A stretch of DNA of 64,000 nucleotides from Rhizoctonia solani (taxonomy: Eukaryota; Basidiomycota; Agaricomycetes; Cantharellales; Ceratobasidiaceae). The translations under genes were made by a program, and so were the position numbers. Position 1 is the stretch's first letter. Each line of letters begins with the position of its first letter. The notes below the pieces were generated by a model. The model saw only the letters and a program-made list of their open reading frames with translations, was not told the origin of the DNA and did no database searches. Positions 11,571 through 23,227 of this stretch are shown piece after piece. The stretch covers positions 124,001 through 188,000 of the forward strand of contig NC_057385.1 of assembly GCF_016906535.1 (NCBI RefSeq), given 5' to 3'.

Positions 11571-11915
11571 AGGTTATGACAAGTTTGATTTGAACACAAG
11601 AGGGACTCAAATAATGGATATTCTTTTGACCCTTGGATCAATAACTTGACAGAATCTGAGGTAGAAAATCTTAAGCAGATTCCCTCCCTTGAAGCAATTA
11701 ATCATGGGGTGATTATTGGATGGAGGGAAGCAGTTGCTCTCTTGCGGCTCTGTGGAATTATGCCTCCAGATCTTCCCCTTTCATCCTCCAATTTGCCCAC
11801 ATTTCTTCAAACAGAATAATGAATCACTGAATACTACACACCCTCAAGATACTCTGGATTTGATAGCCAAGCCTGTTGCCAAGTCTGATATAGATGACAA
11901 TTCAGACTTCTCTGG

Positions 11916-12484
11916 TGTTGTACCAACTGTAAGGTTGGGTACATGCTGGTGGGCGGGCACTTGTGGCCATACTAAACACTGCAAACTACTAACTAAGGCT
12001 ATACTACAATCTATACTACGTGGTCTACAACGCTTAAGGTGTCCTACTGCTAACTACTGTCAACAATGGGGGCTTAGCCCTGGAGGTGTGGTGAGCACAA
12101 GTAAAGGGGTGAGCTTCTGAGCTACTAGGGGCCAACTACTTAGCTGGCTGGATGCCTCCTCAATGGGTATGAGACAAGGTAAAATCAACTTGGGGTTTCC
12201 AAGCAATTTTCCTGCTGTATATATAGACATAGGTGCGCTATTTACATGGTCTGTGCGTGTGAGAAAAAGAAGTACATGATGGAAATAAGAAGCGTGCTGC
12301 GGGCTGCACAGAAGCGTGGATTTCTCCTAGGCGCCCTTGGCACGGCATCTTGGTGCGGCATCTTGGCATGATAAGCGCCGAGATCACGTGATCAAAAAAC
12401 ATGAGATAACAAGTCCGTGAAAAATGCTAAAAAATAATAGAAAAAATAGGCAAATCCAATGGTATTGTTTAGGAGGTTGTAACA
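11916..12484 (-). repeat. family B solo LTR, TSD tctgg
   Basis: This 569-bp LTR starts TGTTGTACC and ends GGAGGTTGTAACA. TSD tctgg is at 11911-11915 and 12485-12489. It is inserted in the decayed gene. Confidence 0.93.
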
Positions 12485-12494
12485 TCTGGGTCAC

Positions 12495-13039
12495 TGTTGT
12501 ACACCACTGTAAGGTGGGTACTTGCTAGGCGGGCGCTTAAGGCCATAACTAATACAGACACTGCTATCTAATCTACTTATCTAAGGCTAACTACTACCGC
12601 GTAAGGCGGCTTACTACTAACTACTGAGGACAATGGGGCCTGAGGCCTGGAGGTGTGATAGGTCAAGTAAGAGGGTGAGTGTTACTGTTACTACTGAGGG
12701 CCGGCTACTTAGCTGGCTGACTACCTTCTCTAATGTGTAAGAGACAAGGTAAAATTGACTTGGGGTCTCCAAGCAATTTCCCTGCCGTATATATAGACAA
12801 AGACGCACTATCTACATGGTCTGTGCGTGTGAGAAAAGAAGTATATGATGGAAATAAGAATTGTGCTGCGGGCTGTGCAGAAGCGTGGATTTCTCCTAAG
12901 CCCTTAGCACAGCATCTTGGCATCTAATAAGCGCTGAGATCACGTGATCAAAAAACAAAAGATATTGAGTCCGTAAAAAATAGTAAAAATATTAGAAAAG
13001 TCAGGGGAATCTGATGGTATAAGTAAGGAGGTTATAACA
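12495..13039 (-). repeat. family B solo LTR, TSD gtcac
   Basis: This 545-bp LTR starts TGTTGTACACC and ends GGAGGTTATAACA. TSD gtcac is at 12490-12494 and 13040-13044. It lies 10 bp from the previous B LTR but has its own TSD, so the two are independent insertions and not one element. Confidence 0.93.
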
Positions 13040-14200
13040 GTCACCTTGTGAAACTCCTGTGGCATTGCCTCAAATAACTCACATGGAGACAGCGCTACTG
13101 GATCAAAAGATGCTTTTGGCTTGACCCTCACTCACAGAGTTTTGTGGCCAAGGCTGCAATTCAAGTAGCACAAAGTAGTGCAATAGACAAAGAGATAATA
13201 GAGACAGAAGCAATGCTATTGGATGCGCAGCAGCAAGCATTGAGCAGCAACAAGGCACTGGATAACACCATTGGAGAATGTCTCTCCAATTCTTGCTTAA
13301 CCCAGATAACCTAGCACAGCTCCCGCCCAACACTTCACTATCTCCCTTGAGTTTTCTTCCAGTAGACTACCAGCAGTGCTCCCTGACATGGAAGGTGCTT
13401 GCAGACTTTTGTGAATCATCCACTGCTGCAACTAATGCAAACTCAGAACGGATTTGAAACCTGAAGCCAAATCCAAATATGTGTCTGTCATTTCAGCCCA
13501 AATGGTGCCTCTCATCAACTTACCATGACATCAATGGAAGCAACGTTCTACAAGCCGGAACAGCAACTCAAAAGTCTTGTTACCAGTGATGGACTCACCA
13601 AGGTGAACAATTGGCAACAACAATTGGTTGCAAACTCTCAAAGTCACTCAAAGATATACATGGTGAGTAACATTTATGCAATTTTTGTGCACTTGTCTTA
13701 AAAGGCCCATACCGCCATTCACTCATTGTTTTCTTCCTGTAGTCTATAATGTTGAGGGTGGAGGTGTTTCCAAGCTCACTCCTCTAGAACGCGGCTCCTT
13801 GATCATCATGAACAGTTGCAACAGCTTTTATCTGGGTCAGGTGTTAGGAATATACTGCACAGGTGCTGCATTGGGCTGACATGATAGCTTCACCAACACA
13901 ATAACAGTTAAAGGGCTCAGTTACCTTTCACTCAAGGTCTTTGTACAAGTAAGCTTCTTACATACATATATCTATTTATTTTTTTAACACGCTGAAGGCA
14001 AACAAACTCAATCTATTTCAACACCGCATAGAGAATATCTTGCTATTCACTCATGCCCCAGCTTTGGAGCTGGTCTACCTGCTACACGGGTTAAAACTTA
14101 TGGAGAATGGGGATGGGAGACATACAGTCTTCCTGGTGCCAATAACGCATGGCCACTTTGGCAAAGGCTTACATCATCTGCATCCCAACAAGTTGTACAA

Positions 14201-14600
14201 GGCACAAAAACAACAAGAACATAGAGAAAGCAGCTGTATATTATATACAAGTAACTATATACACGTGATCATTCATGTGATCAAGGTTCCTGCATATAGT
14301 CCACATAAAGTGTGAGAAATTCCGCGGAATATTGGAAATTCATAAAGTGAAAAAAGTTAAAATTGGGTAGTCACCTGGAGGGCACAAGGGGAAGTTAAAG
14401 ATCACAGGTCTGCCGTAATCTGCCTGTGACTCAAGATCACGGACAATTATGTGGAGATCACAGGCCGGAGATCACAGATTCTTGTCATGCGCATATAATC
14501 TATCATTACTTGGATATTACAGTGTAGTTACAGCAGACAAATGGGAATAGCGTGAGAAGGAAAATTATCATTTGATCTTGAAGCTTGCCACAAGATCTTG
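14201..14600. other. no gene; repeated gatcaca motif
   Basis: Only short structure is visible. The motif gatcacagg or a close variant occurs four times between about 14399 and 14475, and tccgcgga is a palindrome at about 14320. No supported coding frame. Confidence 0.4.
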
Positions 14601-16908
14601 AATTAGTCCGTACAATTACTTGCTTTTTTGGCCCTTTTGACAACTGTGTCTGGTACACTTTGGCCCGTTGATGTTGTCCATGAGTACTATAACGCTTCCA
14701 GCGCCATCCAATCATATACATCTCTAATAAAAGTACTATCTACACTCCCCAGTCTGTTGATAACAGAAATTCTACAAGTGTCAATGCACAAGATGTTGAA
14801 ACACAGTTATGGGCCACCAGCTGGTCACTTATCAAAGCCTTTGATACCACCGCAAAAGAGACAAAAAAGAAGCTATACAACAATTGAATGAAGCTCAAGC
14901 TATGGACATAATCATGGAACAGTCCATGCAACAAAATTTTGTTGATCTTTTGCCCAAAGCTGCACTACCAAGGTAATTACTAGAGTTAGATACTTGCTGA
15001 AATATTGATTAACGCTAAACACATTGAAAGCTCACCACTCAACCTCTCAGAGACGCCACCTCATCAAGGCTCCTTCAGTCCTCATGGATCACCATCAACA
15101 ACCCTGCCTCTTGTGCAGTCTGCCAGTTGACCACCAACTGTCCTCTTCAGAGCTTGGGGCACCAACTATCAGCTCAACTGGTTCCAACAAAACTTCTCTC
15201 TTTGGCTCTCCAATTGCTATTGGGAGTCCCCAACTAGCAAATGATGAGACGTCCCTTACCAGTGAGGTTGAACTTGTGTACCTTCCGCATGAAGACCCCT
15301 CCTTGTTTGATCAACCTACTGCTATCCTAGAGAAGCCTCACATTTGCTTGGCCTACCTAGCTGCCGTTGCCTCTAACCTGATTGACCATGTCAAGCAACA
15401 TTCTGTGGAGCAAACTCTGAATATCACTTTACTTGGATACAAGACCTTGAACTGTATTCCGGACCATCCTAAGCCTGTAACAACACTCAATAAGGTCTAT
15501 CAACGCTTGGGTCTTGATGCACAAGCTTTTATAATAAACAACCAATGTTCTAAGTGTTACTGTGTGTATACATTGGATGCAATTAAGAATACTTGTTTGC
15601 CAAACTGTCAAGAGGCTGGATGTACTGGCGTATTCTGGGAGTATAGCAATCCCACAAGATCAGAACGTCATCCTAAACAAGTTGCAGCTTACACGGATAT
15701 TGTTGGATCACTACGGCGCATGTTTATGAGGCCTGACTTTGTTGTATCACTCCGAGCTGGTGCTCAGGCTCATGAAAACCATGGAGATGGGTCAGTTTTA
15801 CATGATGTTTGCAATGGTACAGCCTGGGGTCCTCACCAATTTGGGCTATTGCAACGTGTCTGTAGAGATGGGATTGTGGAAGATATACCTGCTCCAATCC
15901 CATCCCACTTGGCTTTGGACTCTTTGCTAGCATGAACTTGGACTGGTTTTGGGTCTCAGAGAAGTACTCTGTTGGCGGAATATATATTGCAATCTTAAAC
16001 TTACATCAAGCCGTGAGATATCATCCTTGGAATGTCATCCTTGCATGTGCAGTCCCCGGGCCTGCAGAGCCCTCACTTGAGGAGCTTAATCATGTCATCC
16101 AACCCATTATCATGTCACTTCAGCAACTTTACAAAGGTAGGTAATTTAATTATACAACCCACAGATACATACCCAACTTGCTCTTAGGTGTACCATGCAC
16201 ATATATGAGGAGACGTTGCCTGGCCAAGTGCAAAACTCTGTCCAAAATGTGGCCCTCAAGATCCTTATGGCCAACAACAATTCTCCTGCATGACAAAAGA
16301 TAACAGGAATACCCAGGCATCAATCTGAAGACAACTTCTGCATATGTGTTAGGCAACAAAAGGACATCAACACTAAACAAGGTATGATATTGAAAGTGAG
16401 CATAACAACCTAACTAATTTACGCATTCAAACCAGAATAACAACATACATCTTAGATTTCACAATGCAAAGCAATTGGGATGCTATCCAGTTAGCATATG
16501 ATATATGTGGGGCAAATGAAAAGGAGCAGAATGAGTATTCAAAAAAGCATGGCATTTGGTGGTCAGCAATGAATCTACTACCTGGCTGGCTAACTTACTC
16601 ATCAGCTCCACTAGATTTAATGCATAACTTATATCTTGGTATGTGATCTCATCCTACAGATTGACTTATGGTTCATCCTTGTTATAGGGATTGTTTGCCA
16701 CATGTGGCTACAGGTTGTAATTGGGGGTTATCTTTTAACAGCTGAGAATTGGCGTCAATTTGAGCTGCTCTTGGATGGAATAAATGGCCCAGTAGGGTAA
16801 CACATGTCCCAAAGAATGTGAGCTTACTTAGGTATACAGATTTTGGCCAGTTCACTAAGATATAATTTGTTGATCCTATCAGATTACAACTGGTTCAACA
16901 AAGAAAGC
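14601..16908 (+). pseudogene. Tnp2/Plavaka-type transposase, 5' part
   Basis: This is a CACTA-related transposase of the kind called Tnp2 or Plavaka in mushrooms. The main exon (about 15030-16136) has a zinc-ribbon-like cluster, CSKCYCVYTLDAIKNTC with further Cys (15546-15630), a long RHPKQVAAYTDI..RRMFMRPDF segment, and the block LDWFWVSEKYSVGGIYIAIL (15939-15998). A later exon carries the signature LDLMHNLYLGM (16610-16640). Introns fit at 16137-16187 and 16639-16687, and probably 14973-15029 and 16381-16434. A frameshift near 15900 and other decay make it non-functional. The reading continues at 25311 beyond element A1. Confidence 0.75.
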
Positions 16909-17465
16909 TGTCCTAGACGTCTGTAAGGACGTCAAGGCGCGGCGCGCTTACAGCCGTGTGAGAATACAAGTATGAACCGCTTAAGGCAGTGATCTACCCT
17001 ACAATGTCTAGCTACTAAACTACAATGGTCACACGCTATAAGGCGGCAACAAGCTACGTAAGTACAGTGGGGGCAATGCTTAAGGCGTGTATCCAAGTGT
17101 TTGCTGGACTGTAAGGTCCTTGTACAAAGTAGGGATGCAACAAGAGGTAATCAACCTGGGTGTTACCATGGTTGGTTGGCCTCCTTATATATTACAAGGG
17201 TGAACTAATTACAAATACATTATATGCAATACCTAATCCAATAAGAACCCAATCCGCAGTTGGCCTTACTCATGCATACGTGTCACAATGATGTCATAGG
17301 TGGAGGTGGCTACGTATGCTGATTAAGCGCGGATGAGGACGTGGCTCGGCGCTTAGCGTATGATATAAGCGTTGAAGTCACGTGATTGAAAATGTTGTTC
17401 AAATGCCTTTGTTTAAATTCGAGAAAATGGGAATAAATTCCCTGGTATCAATTGTGTCTACAACA
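16909..17465 (-). repeat. A1 left LTR (3' LTR in sense)
   Basis: Starts TGTCCTAGACG and ends GTGTCTACAACA. The adjoining purine tract, read on the minus strand just inside the element (gaggggggcag), is the polypurine tract. Confidence 0.93.
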
Positions 17466-18680
17466 CTGCCCCCCCTCTAAGGGCCTTCTTCTTCATTTCT
17501 TCCTCATACTTTTTCAAAATTTCCCCGCATTTTTTAGGTTTTCCTGGGGCTCCCACGTGTTTTCCTCTGACCCATAGCCCTTCCATTTTACCCTAAGAAC
17601 CATTTTCCATCCCGTTCTTCTGCGTCCGTTATGCCTTTGACTTTGTACTCTTCTTCCCGTCCACTGTGACAGGTGGTGGGCGGTTTTCAAATGCTTGATT
17701 TTTGTCTTGTTTGACCTTGGACAACAATCCTACATAAAAGACATTGTGGACTCGCATTGTTTTGGGGAGTTCCAGGTGGTAGGCGCAGTCGAGATTTTCT
17801 CAAATAACCTTAAAGGGTCCCAGTTGTTGCTCCATTAACTTGGGACTTAGAGTTTTGAGGTTAATGTTTTGGCGTCCAGCCATGCTTCTTCTCCAACTTC
17901 AAATTCCACTGGGGTTCCTGTTTCTCCTGCAACCATTTGTGACTTGGATTGGCGTAGAGCGGCTTCTACCTCTCTCCATTGGGCTTCCATTGATTGGCAA
18001 GGTCATCAGCTTCTGGTACATCTGTTGGGACATTGGACGGGGTTAAGGTGGGCTCCCATCCATACAGGGCTTTGAAGGGGGTTTTCCCTGTGCTACTGTG
18101 TACCGCGTTGTTGTAGGCAAACTCCGCCAGGGAGCCATCTGGTCCAGTCTTATGCTTGATTTTTGTCTTGTTTGACCTTGGACAACAATCCTACGTAAAA
18201 GACATTGTGACTCGCATTGTTTTGGGGAGTTCCAGGCGGTAGGCGCAGTTGGAGATTTTCTCAATAACCTTAAGGGTCCCAGTTGTTGCTCCGTTAACTT
18301 GGGACTTAGAGTTTTGAGGTTAACGTTCTTGGCGTCCAGCCATGCTTCTTCTCCAACTTCAAATTCCACTGGGGGGTTAACGTTCTTGGCGTCCAGCCAT
18401 GCTTCTTCTCCAACTTCAAATTCCACTGGGGTTCCTGTTTCTCCTGCAACCATTTGTGACTTGGATTGGCGTAGAGCGGCTTCTACCTCTCTCCATTGGG
18501 CTTCCATTGATTTGGCAAGGTAATCAGCTTCTGGTACATCTGTTGGGACATTGGACGGGGTTAAGGTGGGCTCCCATCCATACAGGGCTTTGAAGGGGGT
18601 TTTCCCTGTGCTACTGTGTACCGCGTTGTTGTAGGCAAACTCCGCCATTGGGAGCCATCTGGTCCAGTCTTTCTGATTGA
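17466..18680 (-). pseudogene. A1 integrase C-terminus and chromodomain, tandemly duplicated
   Basis: On the minus strand this holds the integrase tail and a chromodomain remnant with the EEEYKVKGITDAEERDGKWF stretch (about 17590-17680). A unit of 461 bp (17691-18151) is repeated at 18152-18680. The second copy contains a further internal direct repeat of about 57 bp near 18320-18432 (gttcttggcgtccagccatg twice). The duplications produce a repeated VEFEVGEEAWLDAKNVN in the long frame. Small indels between copies break the frame. Confidence 0.85.
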
Positions 18681-20751
18681 TCCCTGAGTATGCCCTAAGG
18701 AAATGTTCTATAGAGGGGTTTACCCATTCCGTTTGGCTGTCGCTCTGGGGATGGTATGCCAAGGAGAAATGGGGATCTATTCCTAGGCGTTTGTACAGCG
18801 CCCTCAGGAATTTGTTATTGAAAACCCTTCCTCTGTCTGAGATTTCTTTTTTGGGCATACCATGCCGTTTCCATACATGCTCTAGGAACAGCTCCGCTAG
18901 CTTGGGTGCTTTGAGCTTCTTGGAACATTTGACAAAAATCCCATACTTTGTGAAGCTATCCACTATGACCAAGATGGAATTGTTGTTCCTGTCTTTTGGC
19001 AGATCTACTATCATGTTGTATGACACGTGTTGCCAGGGTCTAACAGGGAGTTCAAGAGGCTGAGGTGGGATAGACGCGTACTTGGGCTTCCTGATCCGTT
19101 GACATGTTTCACAGGAGTCCACATGCCAATATGTGTCAGCACAAATGCCGGGCCAGTAGTAATTCCTTGATACCAACTCTAGAGTGCGCTGTCTTCCTGG
19201 ATGTCCTGCCAAGGGGCTGTTGTGGAAGATACGGAGTAGGTCTGTCCTTAGTGTTCCAACGTCAGGAACTACAATCTGTCCTTGGTAGAAAAGTAGTCCA
19301 GCCTCCATCTTGTAGTCTTTGAACGCACGTTTGATGGAGGGGGGTGCTTTGGACTTGTTCTGTAGGAATTGGAGGATTTCCTCCAGGGACTTGTCTTGGT
19401 CCAGGGATGACTCAATCTGGCGTTGTAGCTCCTTCTCTGGTGTAACTAAGGCAACGTTGGCAAATACCGGATCTGGCAACATGGGCTGGGGTTCTGGTGG
19501 GATATCCGCATGGTCCAATTGTTGTGACAAGGCATCTGGCTTCCCTGATTGTTTTCCAGGCCGGTATACAATTTGGAAGTTATACCCGGCAAGGAGTAAG
19601 TGCCATTGTGCATGGCACTGGTTGAATGTGCGGGATTCTTTCCAATATTCCAAATTCCAATGATCCGTGAAGACTGTGATTGGGTGGGCCGTGCCTTCCA
19701 GGAAGATACGCCAGTACTCCAAGGAACGGATGATTGCAAGTAGTTCCTTGTTGTGCGTGTCATAGTTCTGTTCAGCGCCCTTAAACAATTCCAACAGAAA
19801 GCCTAGTGGGTGGAGACAACCGTCCTCCTGGCGTTGACTGAGTATGGAGCCTAGGGCTGCGCCTGATGCGTCTGTTTCCAGGAAGTAGGGTTTCTCAGGG
19901 TTGGCGTGACAGAGGACCAGTGCGTTACTGATGGTGTCTTTCAGTCCTTGGAATGCTTCCTGTTCTTTGGTATCCCATGTCCAAGCCGTATCCTTCTTAA
20001 CCAAGTTGTGCAGGGGTCTGGCCATGTGGCTAAAGTTGGCAACAAATTGTTGTAGGAAGTTGGCAAACCCAAGGAAGGACTGTACTTCCTTAACCTTGGT
20101 GGGCGTGGGCCATTCTTGGACTGCCTGGATTTTGAGCTTATCCAGGCTGAACCCCTTATCCAAGACAATTATGCCAAGGTACTCCACCAATGTGACGTGG
20201 AAGGTGCATTTTGACGCTTTACAGAATAACTGGTTGTCCATCAGGCGCCGCAAAACTTCATGTATGTGTTGCATATGAGATACGTCATCCTTTGAGTAGA
20301 TCAGGATGTCATCCAGGTAAATGATGACGCATACGTCTAGTAAGTCTTTAAACAGTTTGTTCATGAAGTGTTGAAAGGCAGCTGGGGCGTTTGTCAAACC
20401 AAATGTCATGACCAAGGACTCATACAGGCCGTATTTAGTGTGGAAGGCAGTTTTCCATTTGTTGCCTTCCTTAACCCGGACGTTGTTGTAACCCCAATGT
20501 AAATCTAATTTAGTGAAGACCTTGGCACCACAGAGCTGGGCCATGAGGTCATCAGGACGGGGTAGCGGGTAAACGTTTTTCTTAGTCCGGTTATTGAGGC
20601 GGCGGTAGTCTACAACCAAACGGCGGGAGCCATCCTTCTTGGGAACAAACATTACAGGGGAACTGATGGAAGACTTGCTAGGACAGATCTTCCTGGCTTT
20701 CAACTTGTCCCTGAGCCAGTCCTTGAGTGTGGCAGACTTGGCATCTGTCAT
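18043..20751 (-). CDS. A1 pol: RT, RNase H, integrase (degenerate)
   Basis: A 902-residue open frame read from 20751 downward. RT begins near residue 1, with SPVMFVPKKDGSRRLVVDYR, YPLPRPDDL, FTKLDLHWGYNN (catalytic Asp), [16 protein letters not shown] and the catalytic IYLDDILIYS. RNase H follows with FLETDASGAALGSIL. Integrase has a zinc-binding domain (GHPGRQRTLELVSRNYYWPG, then CETCQR), then ISDRGRVFNNKF and YHPQSDSQTEWVN. The first integrase catalytic Asp reads Asn (SYNMIVDLP), whereas A2 has SYDMIVDLP; GAC to AAC is a CpG-type change. So integration activity is probably lost. The duplication at its C-terminus is abnormal. Confidence 0.85.
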   Translation of the reverse strand: MTDAKSATLKDWLRDKLKARKICPSKSSISSPVMFVPKKDGSRRLVVDYRRLNNRTKKNVYPLPRPDDLMAQLCGAKVFTKLDLHWGYNNVRVKEGNKWKTAFHTKYGLYESLVMTFGLTNAPAAFQHFMNKLFKDLLDVCVIIYLDDILIYSKDDVSHMQHIHEVLRRLMDNQLFCKASKCTFHVTLVEYLGIIVLDKGFSLDKLKIQAVQEWPTPTKVKEVQSFLGFANFLQQFVANFSHMARPLHNLVKKDTAWTWDTKEQEAFQGLKDTISNALVLCHANPEKPYFLETDASGAALGSILSQRQEDGCLHPLGFLLELFKGAEQNYDTHNKELLAIIRSLEYWRIFLEGTAHPITVFTDHWNLEYWKESRTFNQCHAQWHLLLAGYNFQIVYRPGKQSGKPDALSQQLDHADIPPEPQPMLPDPVFANVALVTPEKELQRQIESSLDQDKSLEEILQFLQNKSKAPPSIKRAFKDYKMEAGLLFYQGQIVVPDVGTLRTDLLRIFHNSPLAGHPGRQRTLELVSRNYYWPGICADTYWHVDSCETCQRIRKPKYASIPPQPLELPVRPWQHVSYNMIVDLPKDRNNNSILVIVDSFTKYGIFVKCSKKLKAPKLAELFLEHVWKRHGMPKKEISDRGRVFNNKFLRALYKRLGIDPHFSLAYHPQSDSQTEWVNPSIEHFLRAYSGINQKDWTRWLPMAEFAYNNAVHSSTGKTPFKALYGWEPTLTPSNVPTDVPEADYLAKSMEAQWREVEAALRQSKSQMVAGETGTPVEFEVGEEAWLDAKNVNPPVEFEVGEEAWLDAKNVNLKTLSPKLTEQQLGPLRLLRKSPTAPTAWNSPKQCESQCLLRRIVVQGQTRQKSSIRLDQMAPWRSLPTTTRYTVAQGKPPSKPCMDGSPP

Positions 20752-20792
20752 ACTGTACAGGGGGGAGTTGAGAGGGCCTTCTTCCGTCAGTT

Positions 20793-21260
20793 CTATCCCA
20801 ATGTTGTAGTGCCTGTGGGTGGAAGCTTATTGAATTCTTCTTCTCCAAACACCTTGGCATATTGGTGGTATTCAGAGGGTACTCCTTCAAGGGGGTTCTT
20901 GTCTGCTTCTTCCTCCTTGGCAATGGCTACATGTTCTGGTGCGGTGTGGGGAAAGGTGAGGGTTTGCATATTCCAATCAATTTCTGGGTTGTGTGCGTCT
21001 AACCATTTCAATCCCAAGATGGCAGCGTGAGACCCTGTGTTACAGATTAGGAAGGCCTTGGTCATTTGTTTGCCATCAAGGGAGAAGGTTAGGGAGGCCT
21101 TCTTCCAGATCTTGCCAGCCTGGGGGCTTGACCCATTGAGCATAGTTACGGTACAAGGAGAGGGGAGGTCAATGAGTGGTAAGCAGAGTGATTCCGTGGT
21201 TCAAGGGTGCATGAAGGATGAGGTTGCGCCTGAGTCAATCAGGACTTCTATTGGTTCCGC
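20793..21260 (-). pseudogene. A1 aspartic protease region
   Basis: Minus-strand sequence around 21220-21250 encodes the retropepsin motif LIDSGATSSF. After a stop it continues from 21143 with TMLNGSSPQAGKIWKK and the flap-side motif AAILGLKWL, then KVFGEEEFNKLPP leading into RT. An indel near 20790-20820 separates it from the RT frame. Confidence 0.8.
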
Positions 21261-21382
21261 TTGCTTGGGTTGTATAGGGATTGTGAAGAGGGGTGATAAA
21301 TTCAAAGCTGTAGATACATGACAAATCTCTATACAACCATTACTAATGTCTGTAGGGTTCTTGCGCGCGGCAGCAGAGACCC

Positions 21383-22741
21383 TTACTCATTTCCCAATTG
21401 GTACTCAGAGTCCTTGCCAGTTTTGGCGGTTTCCTTGGCCTTCCCCTTATCCTCTTTTGGGGTAGCCTTCCATCCAGTCCTGCATTTGGCAAATTTATGC
21501 CCTGATTTGCTGCATTTGACACAGAGACCTTCTGCGCGGCGGCGGTTGCATTCTTCCTCCAAGACGTAGTTGGGATTGGAGGAGAGGGGACCGGTTTTGG
21601 TGGCCTGCTGGCTGGTACTTGCCCCCCCGGTCGGGGGTGGTAGAAGACTTGCCAGACTTATTACCCTGTTGCGGGTGGCTGGCTCTCTCCTCACGGAGGG
21701 CATTGTTGATGATGAGGGCAGCATCTTGCAGCTCCCTCAGGGTGCGGGGTTGCCTCTCCCTTGTGGCACTTTGTTTGCGGACCTCCCAGTGAGTCCCCGT
21801 GCAAACTGTCCGCGGAGAGCGGCATTGTTCCAGTTGAGTTCCATCTGCAGCGTGTGGAACTTAATAATATATTTGGCACAAGTGCCAGTTTGTGTGAGGG
21901 AAGTAATCTTCCGCTCTGCTGCTCTAGTTGCGTCTGGGTCTCTGAAGGCAGCCAGGAATTTGATTTTGAAGTCATCCACGGACTGGATGATTGCGCAGTG
22001 GGACCCTAATTGGTCCAGATATGGGTGGGCCCATGCCCCGGTGGCTTCTGTCATGTTCATTAACAGAAAGCTTAGGACCTCCATGTCCAATGGGAATTGC
22101 CTTTGGTTTAGGCGTACCCAGGCCAACATACGTGTCAGCCATTGCTTGGCCTCCAAGCCAATTTTGCCTTTGAAGGCGTTGGGATGGTCCACCTTTACAG
22201 TGGAGGGGACTGGAGGCTGTGCGGGGGGGACAATAGTTGCTGGTGGAGGTCCTTGGGGGGCTGCTGGAGCCAGTCCCAAAGGGAAGGAAGAGCAGGGGTA
22301 AGGGTTGAAGAGGGAAAGGGGGTTGCGCCTAGGGGCCCCTGTAGAGATGATGGGGGCTGGGGCCCCAAAGAATGGTTGAGCCTTGACAATAGGCTTGGCT
22401 TTGGGCGCGGCCCTGGGAGTTTCCTTGACCGCAGGGGGTTTTTGTTCTTCTGGGGTATGAGGGCCCCGGGAGTGATGGAGTTGGGCAAGCCCATCCTTGA
22501 CAGTATCAACCGTTTGTGAGATATTCTCAACATTGGTCCAAACCTCTTGGCTAACTTTGGCTTGTTCCAAGAGGGTCCACTCAATGCGGTCAACCTGGGC
22601 TTGGAGTCCCCAGAGGAGGCGGATGACCCGCTTGAGAGATACTTTGCCAAGCTCAGGGGAGGCTGGCGGAAAGAGGGGTTTCAACTGTCCCTGATCAACA
22701 GGGGAGCAGGTTTGAGAGGGTGGCCAGGAACGGGTTGCCAT
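21383..22741 (-). pseudogene. A1 gag with CCHC zinc knuckle
   Basis: Starts at an ATG (22741-22739) with MATRSWPPSQ. It has a coiled-coil-like region (LLWGLQAQVDRIEWTLLEQAK), a proline-rich linker and the retrotransposon Gag core (KIGLEAKQWLTRMLAWVRL to FARGL). A frameshift near 21780 and a stop at 21737 break it. The last part (21724-21383) has the zinc knuckle CVKCSKSGHKFAKC (C-x2-C-x4-H-x4-C) and ends at TAA 21383-21385, just after a degenerate slippery site. Confidence 0.85.
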
Positions 22742-23227
22742 TGGGTGTGTAGGGTATGACTGGCCAGCGTGGATGGATGCCCGGGAGGAAGAACAAGGGG
22801 GAGTGCGGGAGGTAATGGTGGAAAGTGTGATGGGGACTAGTAGGTGCCTATATCAGGACTTATGAGCACTTTATTGTATGTGTACGCTAAACCCTTGCCT
22901 CAACTGGCCTAGCGTTGGACAGTTCTTACCCTGATCAACTGCCATGGACGGGCGTGATGTGGGGCAGTGCTTCTGCAAGCGGGTGGATTGGCTGTCTAGG
23001 GTTGCTAACAAATGGTGCGGCGACTGGTGGTATGCGGACAATTAGAACCCGTTAGCCTTATAGCATTTGGTACTAGGTGGGGACAACGCTGGTTTGATTA
23101 TTGACAGCAAAAGGCAATCCCAATCACCTGATTTCCCTTGTGCTAGTACTAGGGGTCTTCTTGTTGTTGAGCTGAGTGAGTGTGCTGGTGGGCACAGTTT
23201 GCAACCAACTTAAGGTCAATTACCTAG
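22742..23227 (-). other. A1 untranslated leader with predicted primer-binding site
   Basis: About 490 bp between gag and the 5' LTR (in sense). It shares blocks with the leaders of A2, B1 and B3, such as TTTCCCTTGTGCTAGTAC (23132-23149). Next to the LTR the plus strand reads aggtcaattacct two bases from the LTR end. In sense this is AGGTAATTGACCT, complementary (with G-U pairs) to a site in the LTR just below its TATA box. That predicts self-priming of reverse transcription. Confidence 0.7.

Larger units (their letters stand above)
10876..14200 (+). pseudogene. decayed intron-containing gene, repeat-associated hypothetical protein
   Basis: Coding traces on the plus strand are broken by stops and two B solo LTRs. 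At 10976-11150 a frame reads PGIPFMPWHYGTPTIEHFFG and continues to a MQQHLLA segment. At about 13740-13950 another reads RGSLIIMNSCNSFYLGQV, and at 14035-14080 LLFTHAPALELVYLL. I recall this combination (W-HYGT..EHFFG, then a FY-GQVL block, then a THAP.ELVY tail) from large repetitive hypothetical protein families of Agaricomycetes, probably transposon-borne. I cannot name a domain. Splice-like introns are visible at 13659-13741 (gtgagt...ctgtag) and about 13948-13997 (gtaagc...gaag). Confidence 0.5.

Noticed and set aside
11916..13039. A small element with two B LTRs at its ends
   Set aside because: Only 10 bp lie between them and each LTR has its own TSD, so they are independent solo LTRs.
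14628..14891. 87-residue plus-strand frame as a separate gene
   Set aside because: It lies in the decayed upstream part of the transposase gene, with no start context or motif of its own.
21570..22301. Plus-strand frame of 243 residues opposite A1 gag
   Set aside because: It is the antisense shadow of the GC-rich, proline-rich part of gag. Composition explains it, and the minus strand has real motifs.
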